Source: Pseudomonadota bacterium (GTDB taxonomy: Bacteria; Pseudomonadota; Alphaproteobacteria; Rhizobiales; Xanthobacteraceae). From it: DNA of 44,325 nucleotides. Of this stretch, positions 42,451 to 44,325 are shown one piece after another. The DNA lies in NCBI GenBank assembly GCA_023442085.1, contig JAEZMT010000088.1, forward strand, positions 1 to 44,325. The letters are read 5' to 3'. The notes below the pieces were generated by a model. It saw only the letters and a list, made by a program, of their open reading frames with translations, made no database searches and was not told the DNA's origin. Position 1 is the first letter of the stretch, and each line of letters starts with the position of its first letter. Position numbers and translations under genes: made by a program.

Positions 42451-42582
42451 GATAGCTTTCGCAAGCGCTTGGCGGCCATCCGACAACACCGATAACACCG
42501 CCGGACCACCCGGCCGTCCACCGTCCCTCTCGCGGTGCAGCGGCGCGCTGGCGGCGGACGATTTCGAGGAACTGGGGCCACA

Positions 42583-42867
42583 ATGATCAAGTCCGAGCTC
42601 GTCCAGAAGATCGCCGAGGCCAACCCGCACCTCTACCAGAGGGACGTGGAGAACATCGTCAACGCCATCCTGGAGCAGATCGCCTCCGCGCTGGAGCGGG
42701 GCGACCGCGTGGAGCTGCGCGGCTTCGGCGCGTTCTCCGTGAAGAAGCGCGACGCCCGCGTCGGCCGCAACCCGCGCACCGGCAAGCAGGTGGACGTGAG
42801 CGAGAAGACCGTTCCCTATTTCAAGACCGGCAAGGAGATGCGCGAGCGTCTCAACACTGGAAAGTAG
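42583..42867 (+). CDS. ihfB: Integration host factor subunit beta
   Basis: DNA-bending protein acting as a heterodimer with IhfA in recombination, replication and transcription. The 94 residues start MIKSELVQKIAEANPHLYQRD and contain the arm signature VELRGFGAFSVKKRDARVGRNPRTG with the intercalating proline, then VPYFKTGKEMRERLN. The ATG at 42583 is the homologous start. IHF also assists sigma-54 promoters such as those of nif genes. Confidence 0.96.
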   Translation: MIKSELVQKIAEANPHLYQRDVENIVNAILEQIASALERGDRVELRGFGAFSVKKRDARVGRNPRTGKQVDVSEKTVPYFKTGKEMRERLNTGK

Positions 42868-42873
42868 GCGCCC

Positions 42874-43194
42874 GTGAGCCGCTTTCTCTCCATCCTCGTC
42901 GGCCTGCCCCTCGCGATCCTCGCGGTCGCGCTGGCGGTTGCGAACCGCAAGCCGGTCACGCTGTCGCTCGATCCGTTTGCGCCGGACCATCCGGCCGTGT
43001 CGGTGACGCTGCCGCTGTTCGCGATCATCTTCGCGGCCGTGATCGTCGGCGTCATCGCGGGCGGGATCGTGACCTGGGCGCGCCAGGGCCGCTACCGCAA
43101 GGAGGCACGCGCAGCGCGCCGGGAGCAGAAGCGGGCCGAGGCCGCGCGGCCGGCGCCGTCTTCCCAGCTGGGTCTGCCCGCCCCCCGGAACTGA
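42874..43194 (+). CDS. LapA-domain membrane protein
   Basis: A 106-residue protein with two membrane helices (about 5-22 and 43-62) around a short loop AVANRKPVTLSLDPFAPDHP, the LapA/YciS pattern; a basic Arg/Ala-rich cytoplasmic tail follows. Gammaproteobacterial LapA helps regulate lipopolysaccharide synthesis with LapB, but the alphaproteobacterial role is unproven. The start is a GTG 6 bases after the ihfB stop, so the two genes are co-transcribed. A terminator follows. Confidence 0.86.
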   Translation: MSRFLSILVGLPLAILAVALAVANRKPVTLSLDPFAPDHPAVSVTLPLFAIIFAAVIVGVIAGGIVTWARQGRYRKEARAARREQKRAEAARPAPSSQLGLPAPRN

Positions 43195-43226
43195 GGGGCG
43201 CGTCCCGTCCGCTTTGCGTTTTTCCG

Positions 43227-43263
43227 GAGCCGTCCCGTGCAAACGGGGCGGCTCTTTCGTTTG
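43227..43263 (+). terminator. Rho-independent terminator of the ihfB operon
   Basis: GAGCCGTCCCGT (43227-43238) pairs with ACGGGGCGGCTC (43243-43254) through 12 pairs including one G-T wobble, loop GCAA, then TTTCGTTT. It lies 32 bases after the LapA-domain gene stop and just before the convergent gene's end. Confidence 0.85.
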
Positions 43264-43287
43264 CGGTCCGCCTGCGGCAGCCGTGCC

Positions 43288-44259
43288 TCAGTAGAAGCCC
43301 ACCGGGAACCAACGCAGGTAGAGATCGGTATAGACGCCCTTCTCCCAGATGCGCTGGAGGGCGAAGTCCATCGCGTGGCGCAGCGTGTCGTTGCCCTCCT
43401 TCACGGCGACTGAGAAGCCGTCGCCGAAGAAGCGGCTCTCGGTGAAGGGGCCGCCGACGAAACGGCAGCAATTGCCGCTGTCGGTGCCGTTCAGCCAGAG
43501 CGCGAGGGTGATGCCGTCACCGAACAGAAGGTCCACCTGCCCCGTCTTCACCGCCTCCTGCGCCGCCTTGAGGTCCGGATAGGGGCGGATGGCGGCCTCG
43601 TTGAAGAAGGAACGCAGATAGGCCTCGTGCGCCGTGCGGCTGACCACGGCCACCTTCTTGGAGGCGACCTCCTCGGGCGTCGCCTTCGCCAGCGTCTCCT
43701 GCCGGCGGCCGACGAAGCGCGCGGGCGTGCCGAGGTAGCGTTCCGAGAAATCAAGGGTTGTTCGCGCTGCGGGGGTCGCGACGAGCCCGGCGATGGCGGC
43801 CTCGGCGCGGCCCTGGTCCACCACGTCGGCCACATCGGCGAAGGATGCCGTCTGGAAGCTGCACGTCACGCTCAGCTCGGCGCAGATCGCCCGCGCCAGA
43901 TCGATGTTGAAGCCGGAGAGGGCACCGGTGGAATTGATGAAATTGAACGGCGGATAATCATCCGTGGTGACAAACCGCAGCTCCTTCGGGAGCTTCGCGG
44001 CGTCAGGGCGCTCCAGCCGCCGCTCCACGTTCCAGAAGTTGGGCACCACCACGGGGGTGACGGCGATGGTGTCCGCCCGCTCGACCAGCGGCGGGGGCGA
44101 GCCCTGCGCCGGCCGCCCCTGTGCCGCCGGCTGCTGCTGAGCCGTCGCACCGCCCGCCATCACCAGCCCCGCGCAGAGCACCACAGCGCTGAGGCCCGAC
44201 CGCCGGACGAGGGAGCGGCTGAAATCACGGCTGCTCACGAAAGAGGCTGGTAGGAGCAT
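43288..44259 (-). CDS. Amino-acid-type ABC transporter substrate-binding protein
   Basis: A 323-residue exported protein of SBP family 3. A signal peptide (LSAVVLCAGLVMAGGATAQ) and a Gln/Pro/Ala linker precede the binding domain: LRFVTTDDYPPFNFINSTGALSGFNIDLARAI, ELSVTCSFQTASFADV, a GRAEAAIAGLVATPAR-like hinge and a closing VYTDLYLRWFP. The ligand is unknown. No permease or ATPase is in view, though the gene's upstream side reaches the window edge. The ATG at 44259 is preferred; 44301 would add 14 residues. Confidence 0.85.
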   Translation of the reverse strand: MLLPASFVSSRDFSRSLVRRSGLSAVVLCAGLVMAGGATAQQQPAAQGRPAQGSPPPLVERADTIAVTPVVVPNFWNVERRLERPDAAKLPKELRFVTTDDYPPFNFINSTGALSGFNIDLARAICAELSVTCSFQTASFADVADVVDQGRAEAAIAGLVATPAARTTLDFSERYLGTPARFVGRRQETLAKATPEEVASKKVAVVSRTAHEAYLRSFFNEAAIRPYPDLKAAQEAVKTGQVDLLFGDGITLALWLNGTDSGNCCRFVGGPFTESRFFGDGFSVAVKEGNDTLRHAMDFALQRIWEKGVYTDLYLRWFPVGFY

Positions 44260-44325
44260 CGGGGAAAAGCTTACCCTAGGGTTGCATGAGGGTCGGGGCA
44301 TGGTGGGGGATGCCGGTGCCGCCCG

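Overview
The window is GC-rich chromosomal DNA from an alphaproteobacterium of the order Hyphomicrobiales (Rhizobiales). The gene orders lgt / COG1565 methyltransferase / pgeF and hrcA divergent from rph-rdgB-hemW, a NasS-NasT pair, a perfect CtrA-type box and an RpoH-type promoter ahead of grpE all fit that group. A CowN protein next to an RcoM-type regulator points to a nitrogen-fixing member; a Xanthobacter/Azorhizobium/Ancylobacter-like organism is my inference. No rRNA, tRNA, IS element or CRISPR array was seen.

Layout. 1-5.4 kb: end of a membrane protein, prs, a lipoprotein gene with an upstream CtrA-type box, an RBBP9-like hydrolase, and the coupled run lgt > COG1565 methyltransferase > pgeF. 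5.5-9.5 kb: DUF1579, ubiK, ybjN-like, proC, a TetR regulator and yaiI. 9.5-10.8 kb: an rcoM-like heme-PAS/LytTR regulator followed by cowN, a probable carbon monoxide response for nitrogenase. 11-13.5 kb: a YfgM-like membrane protein, a small lipoprotein and der. 13.5-16.4 kb: nasT-nasS and a glycosyltransferase-like gene. 16.4-18.3 kb: rimM-trmD-rplS without the usual rpsP. 18.4-21.2 kb: an FAD-linked 2-hydroxyacid dehydrogenase and an MFS transporter.

21.4-32.8 kb is the most unusual part: a divergent signalling island. Leftward are two short membrane sensors and a Cache/HAMP/SpoIIE-type phosphatase. Rightward are another sensor, an MFS transporter carrying its own N-terminal sensor, an orphan ABC-type binding protein, an acetyltransferase, a STAS protein, an RsbW-like ATPase, a Na/Pi cotransporter, a second STAS protein and a 54-residue membrane protein. 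Phosphatase, STAS and ATPase form a complete set of partner-switching parts, but no sigma factor lies nearby. Three of the proteins share the same extracytoplasmic motif and a fourth has a looser version, so the cluster looks like one sensing system built from duplicated sensors.

32.9-44.3 kb returns to housekeeping genes: epmA divergent from efp, a single-domain response regulator, grpE, hrcA, rph-rdgB-hemW, sppA, ihfB, a LapA-domain protein and an amino-acid-type binding protein. Between hrcA and grpE, which usually adjoin, lies a lower-GC gene for a DUF4062 protein with four nearly identical 43-residue TPR-like repeats. It looks like an acquired, possibly defence-related gene. Its stop codon overlaps a heat-shock-type promoter pointing at grpE.
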